A DNA stretch of 64,000 nucleotides from Saccharina japonica (GCA_008828725.1 MEHQ01001803.1:31593-95592), one strand, 5' to 3'; counted from the first letter of the stretch, positions 31,690-42,447 are shown. Notes: a model not told the origin generated them from the sequence alone. Translations and numbers: made by a program.

Positions 31690-34670
31690 CTTCGGCACCC
31701 AGTAGCAGATGCCGCGGCGCGCGCGCGCGGCGCCCGCTTGCTGCACCCCTTGCGGCGCGCGGCGCAGGTCCGAGAGGAAGCAGAGCCAGAAGAGGAGGAT
31801 CAGAAACACGAACATCGAAGCGCTGAGGATAAAAACGGCCGAGAAAACCTTGGACGCGAGCGAGCCCGAGTACACCGTGGCGGCCACGAACGGGTCGTCG
31901 AAGAACACGAGCGCCCACAGCAGCCTCACCGTCCACGCCTGGTGGTGCGTCTTCCCCTGCCCCGTGTCCTTACGCCTCCGCTTCAGGGCCGACAGGAAAC
32001 CCACCCCGCAGGGGCAGAACATCACGAGCAGGGTCGTGACGAGCCAGAGGTACTTCCACGAGATCTCGAACCGGGTGAACTCCGGGTTTATCGAGGTCAC
32101 TCGCGTCTCCACGTCCATCAGCGCGTCGGTGTGGCTCGAGCTGTCGGAGCCCGCCGCCGGCAGGTACTCGACCGGGTCCGGGAAGGTAATCTTGAGGATG
32201 TAGTGGTCGTGGTCGATGAAGTCGCGCCTCCAAGCGAAGAAGTAGTCGCACCACTCCTCCCCCGCCCGGCAGTACTGGGTCGTGGTGATCTTCTGCGTCA
32301 CCACCTCCTGAAGGTCCGCGTCGTCGTCCCCCTCATCGCCGTCATCTACCGTGTGAACCTGTGGGGGGGGGTGGGGGGGCAGGGGGGGGGGTTGAGGGAG
32401 AGAGTGGAGGCGTGGAGGAGGGAGGGGGGGGAGGGGGGGGGGGGGGCGTGGGGTGGGGGGGGGGGGGTGTACTCATATCGTGCATGGCCGTAGTCGTATG
32501 ACCATAGGGAAGGGGGGGGGGGGGGGGACTCATGTCATGCACGGCCGTAGTCGTATGGCCATAGACCCTCGCATCCCTAAAATGCCAGGACGGAGCACGT
32601 TGGGTTTTCACCAACCAGGCAGACATTGCTTGCACCAAGCGCGAAGCGCCGTGAGAGGGGGGGTAAGAGGGGGTGGGAAAGGGGCAAGAGGCGGGGAAGG
32701 CGGGGGGCGAGAGGAGGAGGAGGAGGAGGAGAAGGCCGGGATGGGGGGAAGCTATTGAACTGGCGTTTGTAGAATTACTAACATCCGCATTTTGTGTTTC
32801 TTGTTTGGGTGTGAACAATGTGGATGTTAGTATATCTACAAACCCTAACCCTAACCGATGAACGATGTCGGCTTATTCCGATGACTTTGAGAAAAAAAAA
32901 ATTGGCTTATTCCGATTAATAATTCCAAGGCCTTAACCCTTTTAGACCTGCAGTCCCGTTTTGGGGACAAATTACTTGGAATTTGAGTGCTTTGTCCCCA
33001 AAACGGGACTGCATTTCTAAAAGGGTTAATAGTAGGTGTACAACGAATGATATGCATATATATAATAAAAGAAAACTGTATTATCTTCGCCCTTCCTTTC
33101 TCTCTCCTTCCTATTAATAGTCGTAACTCAGATCCGGGGTCACAAAGCAGGCGCTTCTCCCTCCTCCCCACTACGGTTCGTGCCTTGATTTTTTATCGCG
33201 AGAAGACTTCAGCCCTTTCTTTCCTTCGTCGACTCGCATCGAACTGCGCTAGTAAAAAAAATAAGGCATACCTAAGGCATACCAGGTACCTGGTACCAGG
33301 TATGCCCTATAAGGCGTATGCCTTTCAAGGCATACCAGGCATACCAGGTATACCCTACAAGGCGTTATGCCTTATAAGGCAATGCCGTTTAAGGCATACC
33401 AGGCATACCAGGCATACCCTACAAGGCGTATGCCTTATAAGGCATTCCAGGTATGCCTTACAAGGCGTATGCCTTATTGGCTAGTTCCTCAGCTGAGGCT
33501 AAAAAGTGCTAGTATACCAGCGTACCACGCGTCGTGTGCGGTAAGTACAGCTCCTTGCCGTTTAGGCTCGGGCACAACTCTCCCCTACGTGCATACCCCG
33601 GCAGCTCGGACTGCTTCGTATATACCTACAGTACTGTACTACTGCAGTACCTGGTATGGCCGAGATCGTGTAATCGTCATTTCCTTTCGACAGTTTTTCG
33701 TTGTGTAAGCCTACTATTAATAAACAAGGATGAGACCATCAGAGCGTATGCATGTATGTATCATCTACAAGCATATGCACATTGAGGACTGAGGAATCGT
33801 GAAATCGTCACGTCTCCCAATTACGGTGTGTGTGTTCTTCACATTAAACCTTCCTTTCTACCCGTCGACATCCAGCACACCCAGTGTCCGTGCCGATTCT
33901 TTACCTAGAAAGGTACCAGTTCTGTGGTCACAAAACTACGACACAGNNNNNNNNNNNNNNNNNNNNNNNNNNNNNNNNNNNNNNNNNNNNNNNNNNNNNN
34001 NNNNNNNNNNNNNNNNNNNNNNNNNNNNNNNNNNNNNNNNNNNNNNNNNNNNNNNNNNNNNNNNNNNNNNNNNNNNNNNNNNNNNNNNNNNNNNNNNNNN
34101 NNNNNNNNNNNNNNNNNNNNNNNNNNNNNNNNNNNNNNNNNNNNNNNNNNNNNNNNNNNNNNNNNNNNNNNNNNNNNNNNNNNNNNNNNNNNNNNNNNNN
34201 NNNNNNNNNNNNNNNNNNNNNNNNNNNNNNNNNNNNNNNNNNNNNNNNNNNNNNNNNNNNNNNNNNNNNNNNNNNNNNNNNNNNNNNNNNNNNNNNNNNN
34301 NNNNNNNNNNNNNNNNNNNNNNNNNNNNNNNNNNNNNNNNNNNNNNNNNNNNNNNNNNNNNNNNNNNNNNNNNNNNNNNNNNNNNNNNNNNNGAAAAAAA
34401 AAAAAACGATTCCACACGTCGTACTGAAACCAGGTAATGTCTAAAAAAAAAAAAAAGACGAAGCAAATTACACGTTCTTTCCCACGAAAAGCTCAAGAAG
34501 TTCACGCGTTTTTTTTTTTTTTAAATCGAATTAGACTCATGAACCTTCGCAAACACTTTTCACAACAGCTGTGAGATCGAGGATTTCGTCGAAACTCATC
34601 TTTGCTACGTAGCTGAGTGTGATACTTCGATCGCGCGTATGAAGGGGGTGCACAAAGTTGTTGTTGTTAA

Positions 34671-34756
<86 letters not shown>

Positions 34757-37700
34757 TCCGTTAGATATCTGGGGTCCCAGAAACCCCTTCCTCCCCCCTT
34801 CTTTCTCCTCACCTTCGGCACCCAGTAGCAGATGCCGCGGCGCGCGCGCGCGGCGCCCGCTTGCTGCACCCCTTGCGGCGCGCGGCGCAGGTCCGAGAGG
34901 AAGCAGAGCCAGAAGAGGAGGATCAGAAACACGAACATCGAAGCGCTGAGGATAAAAACGGCCGAGAAAACCTTGGACGCGAGCGAGCCCGAGTACACCG
35001 TGGCGGCCACGAACGGGTCGTCGAAGAACACGAGCGCCCACAGCAGCCTCACCGTCCACGCCTGGTGGTGCGTCTTCCCCTGCCCCGTGTCCTTACGCCT
35101 CCGCTTCAGGGCCGACAGGAAACCCACCCCGCAGGGGCAGAACATCACGAGCAGGGTCGTGACGAGCCAGAGGTACTTCCACGAGATCTCGAACCGGGTG
35201 AACTCCGGGTTTATCGAGGTCACTCGCGTCTCCACGTCCATCAGCGCGTCGGTGTGGCTCGAGCTGTCGGAGCCCGCCGCCGGCAGGTACTCGACCGGGT
35301 CCGGGAAGGTAATCTTGAGGATGTAGTGGTCGTGGTTGATGAAGTCGCGCCTCCAAGCGAAGAAGTAGTCGCACCACTCCTCCCCCGCCCGGCAGTACTG
35401 GGTCGTGGTGATCTTCTGCGTCCGTCGACATCCAGCACACCCAGTGTCCGTGCCGATTCTTTATCCTAAAAAGGTACCAGTTCTGTGGTCACAAAACTAC
35501 GACACAAGAGATACTACGCTCAGTGCAGTAAGCAGGTGGACCATAGTAAATAAGACCAACTTTATAGAAAAAAGCCTGTATATTTACCTATTTTTACTAT
35601 TAATAACAATATTTGGTCCTGTTTACTATGGTCCACCGAAATAGCGACCACCGATCACAAAAGGGCTGACCGCTGGAAACAGCAAACAGGAAGGAACGCA
35701 GGAAGGGCAGCAGCATATAAAATTCCTTCGTTCCCATCGTCACGGGGACAAGCTGTGCGAGTATATAGCACAGGAGGCACACGAGCGAACCGGAAACAGC
35801 AGCAGTAGTGCCTGTTGTTGTTGGTAGGTTTAACCCCTTAAGAACTGGTCCCACGAATATGGGGACAAACTACTTGGAATTAGTGTGGGACATTTTTTTC
35901 AGTTCCGAATGGGTTAGTTTAACCCCTTAACCCATTTAGGACTGCAGTCCCGATGTGGGGACAAAACACTTGGAATTAGAGGGAAATATTTATTTCTAGA
36001 CAGTGCAGTTCTAAAAGGCTTAATTAACCCATTTAGGACTGCAGTCCCGATGTGGGGACAAAACACTTGGAATTAGAGGGAAATATTTATTTCTAGACAG
36101 TGCAGTTCTAAAAGGCTTAATTAACCCATTTAGGACTGCAGTCCCGATGTGGGGACAAAACACTTGGAATTAGAGGGAAATAGATTAGTCATGTGCACTG
36201 GAGTACTCGTAAAAGGGGTTAAGAACTGGTCCCGCGTATTTAGGGACAAACTACTTGGCATTATTAACAGTGAGGGATACGTTTTCCAGTTCTGAATGGG
36301 TTATAAGAGGCTAGAGGACCATTGGTGTAGTTATGTGGTAATAGCTCGGGTTGCTTGGAGTGGTCGGTGCTGTATTCATAACTTCCTTCCGACAGCAGTT
36401 TTTCGTTCTGTGAAGCCTGACAAAAGGAGCCACGTATCATTAATCAATGATTACGGGAGACGACCATAGTAAATAGGGACCAAATATTGCCAGTAAAAGT
36501 AAAGCAAATATACAGGTTTTTGTCTGTGTGCCGTACATAGGTCCTGTTTACTATGGTCCCCCCGTAATGGTAACATGACAACACGACGACCTTTTATGAC
36601 ATATTTCATCCTATCTAAGTAGCAGCAGGAAGCGGGAGTCACTCCCTGTCAAACCGGTGGTAGGGATATTATCCATGCCACCGCCGTGTCATATAGGGGG
36701 GGGGGTGCTTTGGGGCCCAAAACAATCTGAGGAACTACCAGGTACTCTGTACTCAATATGGGGTTGGGTTGCTTTTTCACTTGCTTTCCATATACTTCCG
36801 GGTCGGCATATCACATATTTGCGATCCCATTTGCCTGTTCATCCGTGCAGCAATCAGTTGTTCCTCTTCAGCGCGTATATATGTACGATATGTGCTGGTA
36901 TAAACTAGGCACGTGTTCTTCTTGCAGCTTATTTTTTTTAATGTTTTTGCGCCTTTTGTACGAGTACTTCTATTATGTTTCATTCATAATGTCTTGTGTT
37001 TTCACTCGTTTTCATAGTTAATACGTTCCAGGTATATATTTCCTTGTTTGGCTTGTTTTGCCATGCTCTCGTATTATATGTATCCGGCACGTTGTCGTTT
37101 ATTTTGCTTCACGTACACATAATACCTTGATTCATTTCTTGCGACTATTTCGGTTTGTTTTCTCTTGTCTCAAAAAAGTCTTGTGACCGCAGAATTCGCA
37201 GCTGTCTACGACGAAGAATCAGCATGGGACACTTGATGCGTGTACTGATTGATGGTCGTTGGGAACGAGTAGAAGGAAACGTTTAGTGTCAAGACAACAC
37301 ACAACGCACATCGATCCCTATAGAACCAAAGATGGGGAATGGCGGCGCGTCACCAAAAAAACTACTACGCAGCCGTCACAGCGTACGGCCGCAGTGTCCA
37401 CACTAAAACACGTATATGACACTGTATCCCACACACCCCTCGGACGAATTTCAACGCTGATTTGCTCGACGACCGGTCGAGCGCTAAACCCCGAGCGACC
37501 CATCCGTCTATGGAAAGGTCTCGACGAGATCATGCTCCGAAAGCCGCCTTTTTCGTTGTCTGTGCCTCCCTGGTTATGGAGAAAATTGGCGTTGAAGTTC
37601 ACCCCAGGGGGTGTGATATACACTGTCAAATACGGTACGTAGGTAGTAGTTACGTGTATATTGCCGTCACGTCACACGAAAAACTGCCGTATTGCCGTCA

Positions 37701-40700
37701 CGTCACACGATAAATCGCCGTCATTCCCCATCCTTGTATAGAACTACAGCAGTAACTATAAATTCGTTTGGGCTGGAATGGTCGGTGTGTTACTTGCTCG
37801 GTTACTCGCCCCGTGGCTTCGTACGTATATATATATATTCTTTAGCTTTCAATACTTTTTTTTTTCACGCTTCTCGTTCTCGCCCGGTGGCTACGTACGT
37901 ACGAGTAGTAGCTAGTCGTTCGAGGAACGAAGAACGCCTGCTTGCTGTATTCTCCCTTTTCAGCTAGCGACACCCCCCCCCCCCCCCCCCCCCCCCCCGG
38001 GGGCGCTTCGCGCTTGGTGCTAGCAATGTCTGCCTGGTCGGTGAAAACCCGACATGCTCCGTCCCGGCATTGTAGGGATGCGAGGGTCTATCGTCATACG
38101 ACTACGTACGGCCATGCATGAAAATGAAGTACACCCCCCCCCGCCGGGGTAAGGCACACGTAGGCAAGATGGAAGCAGTCCTAACAGACTCGCACCTTGA
38201 CACTAGAATTAAGAGATGTATACTGATGAATGTGATTGTACCAAAGCTAGAATATGCAGGAGAGTAATGCGAAGCGCGAACGGGCGAGCTTCGTAAAACA
38301 GCTGGAAACAGTACAGATGACAGCAGCTAAAAGTACAAGAATGCTCAAGTACGGACCAGTTATACAGTATTGAGAGCAGAACTGGAATGTACCCACTTAA
38401 GGACAAATAGAGTAACGTGCGTAATGTATAATGGCCCAATATAAATAAGAAGCAGTGCAAAATAAGAGGTGGCAAAGCACATAGCGATAAAGACTGTATG
38501 GGAAGAAAGTAACACAAAGGGCGAGCTGTACATAAGTGGATAGCGTAGTCGAGAAGTATGAAGGAAATAGGAAACAAAAGAAGACGTTCGTGCCTAGAGA
38601 AATTTATCCGGATATCAGACGAAGTGAAGAGAAAGGATAAGAAGAAGGAAAGGCCTGAGCACTGAGCATAAGAAGGTGGAAAAGGGGAAAGAACACTTAG
38701 GAGATGTACGGGCGGTTGAGAGAAGGAATAGAATGAAAAGTATCTGCACGGCCCAATGGACTTCCGCGAAAAAGCTTAAACTGCGATTCCGTGTAGGGAC
38801 CTGGACCTGCCAGAAGAGAAGGCGGGTGTGACCCAGTGAGCGGGGAGGGAGAGAGATGTAGATGCACAGACTGTGCGCCACTTGGCAAAGCCATCAGATA
38901 GAGTTCACATAGTGGTGGAATGTGAAACGGGGCAGATACCAAGGAGCGAAAGGATGTAGCAGATCGGAGGATGGAGTGAGAAAATAGACGAGCTGTGACA
39001 TGGAGCAGTTTGCGTACACTACAATAGTAGCGAGAAAAACGATCGCCTTATGCTTAGGAGATAGATGGTGGCAACAGCGCGCGAAGCAGGAAGGGGGATA
39101 AGATATAGGCACAAAGTTCTCTGTAATATATGGAAACAACGTAATGAGCGCCCAAATGTTGGAGGTGCCTCGGCTCCCCGCTCCCTCGGCGGGTTACTCC
39201 TTCAGCTTAGAGAGTAGCGAACGGTTGCTCGTTCTCGAAGCATGCGTGGTCAATGGTCAAATGATAAGGCAAGCAACAAATGAGCTACGCCCCCCCCCCC
39301 CCCCCCCCGCCGGGATTTCAAGCCAACCACAATTCCAAAGGAGAGAGAGCCTTGAACCTCGTATTATACGAGTCACATTTCGATACATATTTCGATACAG
39401 CGAAAGTTTCGGTACATAGGACATCCGTCCACCGCCACTAAAACAGACGGCTTCATCTCTTCAAGCTTCCCACGTTGTTGCTGTCAATACTGACCAGGGG
39501 CGCGCAAAAAGTTTCGATATATATATCAATATTATACTGCTGCACATACAATACAACGAAAAGTTCGATATTATATTATACGTAACATTTTTCGATATAT
39601 AGCATCGAAACTTTTCGATAACGATATCCATCATCACCACCACTTATTAAACAAAAAAAACACGAATTCCCCATCACGCCTCAAACAAGCTCCCCACGTT
39701 GGTGTCGATAGTCAAGGGCGCGAAAAGTTATATATATCGAAACTGCCTACGAAGTATATATATATAAACAGCGAAAGTTCGATAAAAACATAGTTTGATA
39801 ATATTTTATCATTTTTTTTTATAATATTTCGATATAAATCGTACACGTTTGATACGATATTAATCACCACCACTACTATATATATAATAAAACCAGGGCT
39901 CTTCCCGGGTCACGACCCGACCGGCGAGTTGGGTCAGGGATTTTTTTTTTATCTTACGAATCGGATCGGATCGGACCGGGTCGGGTCGGATCGGATCGGA
40001 TCGGATCGGGTCGGGTCGGGTCGGGTCGGGTGAGGCGCCTTTACCGGCCTTTAACTAAAGCGTATAATACCAACATAAAGTACCAAATATATTTCGATTC
40101 CTTGATGGTTTTATCTGTTTTCGGGTATTTTTTTAATCAAATCACGAGAAAGCGTCGACCCAACCCAACCCTAACCCTAGTCTACTGGGGCGGGTCGGGT
40201 CGGGTCAGGTCAGGTCAGGTCAGGAGGTACGGGTAGCGTGGACCGTAACCGGACCTACATAGTCCGGCGGGCGGGCGCCAACATAGTCTAGGTTTTTGTT
40301 AGTGGGTGAGCTTGCGCAAGTCCCACCCTACCCGGGGGAGATGACTCCCCCCCCCCCGGGGTGGCTATCTCTCCTCCACACCTGCTCCTCTTGGGGGTCA
40401 GGTGAGGACAGGTGACGACAGGTGAGGTCGCGTCAATATGCTCACGCACCCGTGGAGCGCAGCAGCCGGTTCTGCTGCTGCAACAGGAGCGAAGGGTTAC
40501 ATTTGACACACGACACGAGTGTGTGTATCTTAAAAGTGGACAGTGTGGCATGCATACATGTGGAAGTGTGGTGAGCTTAAGCTTTATAGATGTATGTGGA
40601 AGTGTAGTGAGCTCAAGCTTTTCGTATGTGGAAGTGTGGGCTTAAGCTTCAAATAGGTGGAAGTGTAGTGAGCTTAAGCGTTTTATAAGTGGGAAGAGTG

Positions 40701-41204
40701 GTGTATTTTTTTTACCATTCCGACGGTGGGTCAAAAACAAAATGAAAAAAATGAAAAACAATAGAGAAGAAAAAAAGTCAGGAATTTTTCAAAAACCCAC
40801 GGGTCAGGTCCCACCCTTACCCGACCCGACCTGACCCGCGAGATACGACCCGACCCATGAACAGCACTGAAAAAAATAACCCCCCCCGTCCCTATATATC
40901 ACACCTCAAGGTCCACTTCGACGTCGATGATCAGGGGCGCGACATCTTCCAGGACGCCATCTCCCGAGCTGAGCCTGATGTCCAACCAGAACAGCTGGTT
41001 CTCCGGGGACATCGAGAAGGAAGCGTGGTAGAAGTTCACGCCCTGGTTCCTGCGATACGTGACGGTGCGTTCGTTGGCATCGTCCTGGGACTTCGACACC
41101 AGGAGCACGTCCGGAGCTTGGTCGCCAATGCCGAGCAGGATGAAGAAAACCCCAAGGAACAGCATTGCCAGGATGACTTTTTTTTTTGTCGTAAAATAGT
41201 TCAT
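31690..41204 (-). CDS. TMEM181/Wntless-like multipass membrane protein, 5' two exons
   Basis: Exon 1 (41204-40905, 100 codons) and exon 2 (32358-31690, 223 codons) join in phase 0: ..DVEVDLE then VHTVDDGD. Residues 9-27 form a first membrane segment (ILAMLFLGVFFILLG), and a luminal domain follows to about residue 190. Then come three membrane segments: SWKYLWLVTTLLVMFCPCG, WTVRLLWALVFFDDPFVAA and SKVFSAVFILSASMFVFLIL, followed by LLFWLCFLSDLRR. The WxxxLLxxLxFFDDPF motif and the FWLC segment are typical of the Wntless-like seven-helix domain of TMEM181-type GOST proteins, which act in the Golgi/endosome pathway. Splice signals are CACAG acceptor at 32359 and AAG-GTGAGG donor at 31689. The last exons, expected to add three helices, were not found downstream. 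The 8.5 kb intron contains a gap and a partial exon 2 duplicate. Upstream in-frame codons before ATG 41204 lie in duplicated AGG-rich DNA and are unlikely to be coding. Confidence 0.78.
32361..32560. repeat. G-rich polypurine tract
   Basis: Long G runs broken by AGG, TGG and CGTGG next to the exon 2 acceptor. On the coding (minus) strand it is a long C-rich polypyrimidine tract ending in CACAG. It has G-quadruplex potential on the plus strand. Confidence 0.7.
32468..32660 (-). repeat. Dispersed repeat with CGGTGAAAACCCGAC core, minus copy
   Basis: Two start-like segments (TACTCATATCGTGCATGG and GACTCATGTCATGCACGG) precede the conserved body, which ends in CGCGAAGCGCCGTGAG. Same family as 25071-25185. 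Confidence 0.65.
32933..33028. mobile_element. 96-bp palindromic MITE
   Basis: TTAACCCTTTTAGACCTGCA..GTCCCGTTTTGGGGACAAA at the left is mirrored by TTTGTCCCCAAAACGGGACTGCA..CTAAAAGGGTTAA at the right, so the element is almost one hairpin. Confidence 0.75.
33085..33250 (-). mobile_element. SINE body, 5'-truncated copy
   Basis: GTCGTAACTCAGATCCGGGG to ATCGCGAGAAGACTTCAGCC, as in the full copy at 25452-25796. An AT-rich tail lies at 33050-33085. The tRNA head is missing. Confidence 0.65.
33255..33480. repeat. AAGGCATACC/GGTATGCCTT palindromic repeat cluster
   Basis: Many short units alternate between AAGGCATACCAGG and its reverse complement forms (AAGGCGTATGCCTT, GGTATGCC). Numerous overlapping hairpins can form. 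No coding frame has biological composition. Confidence 0.8.
33862..33946. repeat. 85-bp sequence repeated at 35422-35506
   Basis: CGTCGACATCCAGCACACCC..CACAAAACTACGACACA occurs on both sides of the gap plus duplicated exon block, with a few differences. It shows that the block at 34393-35421 was inserted between two readings of the same place. Confidence 0.8.
33947..34392. other. Sequence gap (446 n)
   Basis: Run of undetermined bases inside intron 1 of the TMEM181-like gene, directly left of a duplicated block. Confidence 1.
34393..35420 (-). pseudogene. Partial duplicate of TMEM181-like exon 2
   Basis: Repeats about 31270-32297, shifted by 3123 bases, including the (GTT)n tract and the 75-bp repeat. 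The exon part is 34813-35420. It keeps the donor but is cut off 17 codons short of the acceptor, where it fuses to the 85-bp repeat. One coding change is visible (Asp to Asn in the DHDHY region). It cannot be spliced as exon 2. A misjoined allelic contig is the simplest explanation; a real partial duplication is the alternative. Confidence 0.75.
35535..35636. mobile_element. MITE, GGTGGACCATAGTAAATA family member
   Basis: GGTGGACCATAGTAAATAAG and CTGTTTACTATGGTCCACC are inverted ends, with the TTTACCTATTTTTACTATTA core of the ATTACGG family. Confidence 0.65.
35831..36305. repeat. 97-bp tandem array of a MITE fragment
   Basis: Unit TTAACCCATTTAGGACTGCA..GGGGACAAAACACTTGG starts at 35927, 36024 and 36121 (97-bp spacing). 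Related half-elements on either side begin TTAACCCCTTAAGAACTGG. A MITE has turned into a small satellite here. Confidence 0.8.
36449..36568. mobile_element. MITE, ATTACGGGAGACGACCATAG family
   Basis: Ends ATTACGGGAGACGACCATAG and CTATGGTCCCCCCGTAAT; core with CAGGTTTTTGTCTGTGTGCC. Same family as 24796-24907. Confidence 0.65.
36660..37420. other. Intronic stretch without recognised content
   Basis: AT-rich plus-strand sequence within the long intron of the TMEM181-like gene. Open frames at 36657-37021 have no recognisable domain and no splice support. Confidence 0.4.
37424..37612. mobile_element. MITE with CACACCCC ends and TCTCGACGAGAT core
   Basis: CACACACCCCTCGGACGAAT at the left pairs with GTTGAAGTTC..CAGGGGGTGTG at the right. 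The core TCTCGACGAGAT..GCCTTTTTCG is shared with 42575-42758 and, more weakly, 22772-22960. Confidence 0.6.
37973..38135 (+). repeat. Dispersed CGGTGAAAACCCGAC repeat bordered by poly(C)
   Basis: A C run of about 26 bases, then CTTCGCGCTTGG and the conserved core as at 25071-25185. It ends directly before the reverse transcriptase relic. Confidence 0.7.
38140..39290 (+). pseudogene. Decayed non-LTR retrotransposon reverse transcriptase, C-terminal part
   Basis: Translation in shifting plus-strand frames shows pieces of one protein in order. HLDTRIKRCILMNVIVPKLEYAGE is seen from about 38200, written here only as its family-typical KR..L...I.PKLEY core. Then follow KQLETVQMTAAK, TVLRAELGMYPLK, KLKLRFRVGTW, a Cys-rich tail (CRCTDC..HIVVECE), LGDRWWQQRAKQEGDKI, RNERPNVGG and CVVNGQM. 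This is the end of the reverse transcriptase thumb plus the downstream region of a LINE-type element. Several stops and frameshifts show it is dead. The 5' part (endonuclease and RT palm) is missing, as expected of 5'-truncated insertions. Such an element could supply the machinery that moves the SINEs in this window. Confidence 0.7.
39290..39308. repeat. Poly(C) run
   Basis: A C homopolymer directly follows the reverse transcriptase relic. Further right (39500-39860) lies AT-rich DNA with repeated CGATATAT and TTTCGATA words. Confidence 0.85.
39900..40860. repeat. Element bounded by GGTCGGGTCGGG and CCCGACCCGACC
   Basis: A (GGTCGGATC)n/(GGTCGGG)n array is at 39955-40032, a second GGGTCGGGTCAGGTCAGG array at 40188-40222, and the complementary ACCCGACCCGACCTGACCC at 40815-40860. 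The two outer arrays are in opposite orientation, so the region can fold back. The interior has tandem units TATGTGGAAGTGT(G/A)GTGAGCT at 40557-40690. Confidence 0.6.
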
Positions 41205-41440
41205 GTTGAAAACACACGTATGGTAACGGAAGGAGGAGGAAGAGCACGGGATGGGATTGGATGAGAGCAAAATATATGCCAGGAAACGACGAAAAAGCAT
41301 TTTATTTTTTCCAGGCATGACTTTTTTCGTAAAATAAACAAGTTGACACACGCACACATACACTAGTATAAAGGGAAGGAGGAGGGGCACGGGATGGGGA
41401 TTGGATACGTAAGAGCAAATATTATGACAGGAAACGACGA
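41171..41440. repeat. Diverged tandem duplication upstream of TMEM181-like exon 1
   Basis: CCAGGATGACTTTTTT..GTAAAATA..GGAAGGAGGAGGAAGAGCAC..CAGGAAACGACGAAA (41169-41293) is repeated with changes at 41313-41440. A third, shorter GGAGGAGG..GCACG..GATTGGAT trace lies at 41499-41550. The first unit overlaps the start of exon 1, so duplication boundaries reach into coding DNA. Confidence 0.65.
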
Positions 41441-41498
41441 AACATTATTGGCCGAGGGTGACAATTTTTTCGGAAGTATTCATGACATCACACGTACT

Positions 41499-41529
41499 GG
41501 AGGAGGAGGAGGAGGAGGAGGAGGAGGAG
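41499..41529. repeat. (GGA)n microsatellite
   Basis: About 10 GGA units in the presumed promoter region of the TMEM181-like gene. Confidence 0.9.
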
Positions 41530-41571
41530 AAGGAGCACGTGATTGGATATTTAAAAAATTAAAAAAAAACA

Positions 41572-41646
41572 ACAGCTGTGAGCTCGAGGATTTCGTCGAA
41601 ACTCATCTTTGCTACGTAGCTGAGTGTAATACTTCGATCGCGCGTA
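41572..41646. repeat. 75-bp dispersed repeat, third copy
   Basis: Same sequence as 31443-31517 with GAGCTCG and GTAATAC variants, here upstream of exon 1 of the TMEM181-like gene. Confidence 0.8.
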
Positions 41647-41869
41647 CTTAGGAATTTTATATGTCCTCATGTAGGATGTATAGTGCCAAAGCCCCAATCA
41701 GTGATCGAACCCCTTTGCCCCACGTTAAGGGGATGAATTACTTGAAATTAGAGTTACATACGATTCGTAGGCGTTTTTTGTATAGCACAGGCAGTGGTAA
41801 AAGGGCTGTATAACTTCCAATATGTTACATATATTATGTAGGAATTGTGGATTTAGGGCTCGTACGGGT

Positions 41870-41990
41870 ATGGGAGTCTTACAGAACTCACAGAAGTTCC
41901 GGGTATTGTGGCATGAAAGTGTTACAGAACTCACAGAAGTCCCTGGTATTGTGACCCAGGCGTACAAAAAGTCACAGAAGTTCCGGATTA
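41870..41990. repeat. Tandem repeat of ACAGAACTCACAGAAGT units
   Basis: TTACAGAACTCACAGAAGTTCCGGGTATTGTG and two variants follow each other at a spacing of about 50 bases. Confidence 0.7.
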
Positions 41991-42066
41991 GGGTTTATTG
42001 AGGTAAACAGGGGCGGTCGCGCAGCTCCGCCGCGTGTTTTCGGAGGCGTTTTCCCTGAAAACAAGG

Positions 42067-42300
42067 CCGGCCGAAAAGCCAGCCTCGACCAATTATACAA
42101 CAGGCCAGTGGTGTTGCACGAGCTTTCTTGAAAGGTGGTGTTGCAATTAGGGGCTCTCAGACTTGACCGCCGGGGCACTGGTTCCATGCGGCTCGCGCAG
42201 ACGGGCCAGCCTCGACCCAATCAGACAACAGGGTGGTGTTGCACGAGTTTTCTTGCAAGGTGGTGTTGCAAGTAGGGGCCTCTCGGATTTGACCGCCGGC
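42067..42300. repeat. Two-unit GC-rich tandem repeat
   Basis: CCAGCCTCGACCAAT..ACAACAGG..GGTGGTGTTGCACGAG..GGGGC.TCTC.GA.TTGACCGCCGG appears twice (about 42068-42173 and 42200-42300). Confidence 0.75.
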
Positions 42301-42447
42301 GGGGGACTCGCTCCCCAAGACCCGCGAGTACGGACGCCGAGGGTCAGGCCGTACGAGTCATGTTCGATCCTCGTATCGTATAATATGACGCCCGCTCTGC
42401 AGGGGCCTCTGCGGGCGGCAGGCGCTTTCTGGCAAGTTAACTACCGT

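Noticed and set aside
32840-32860. Telomere
   Set aside because: Only two or three CCCTAA units are present, inside unique DNA. It is at most a short interstitial repeat.
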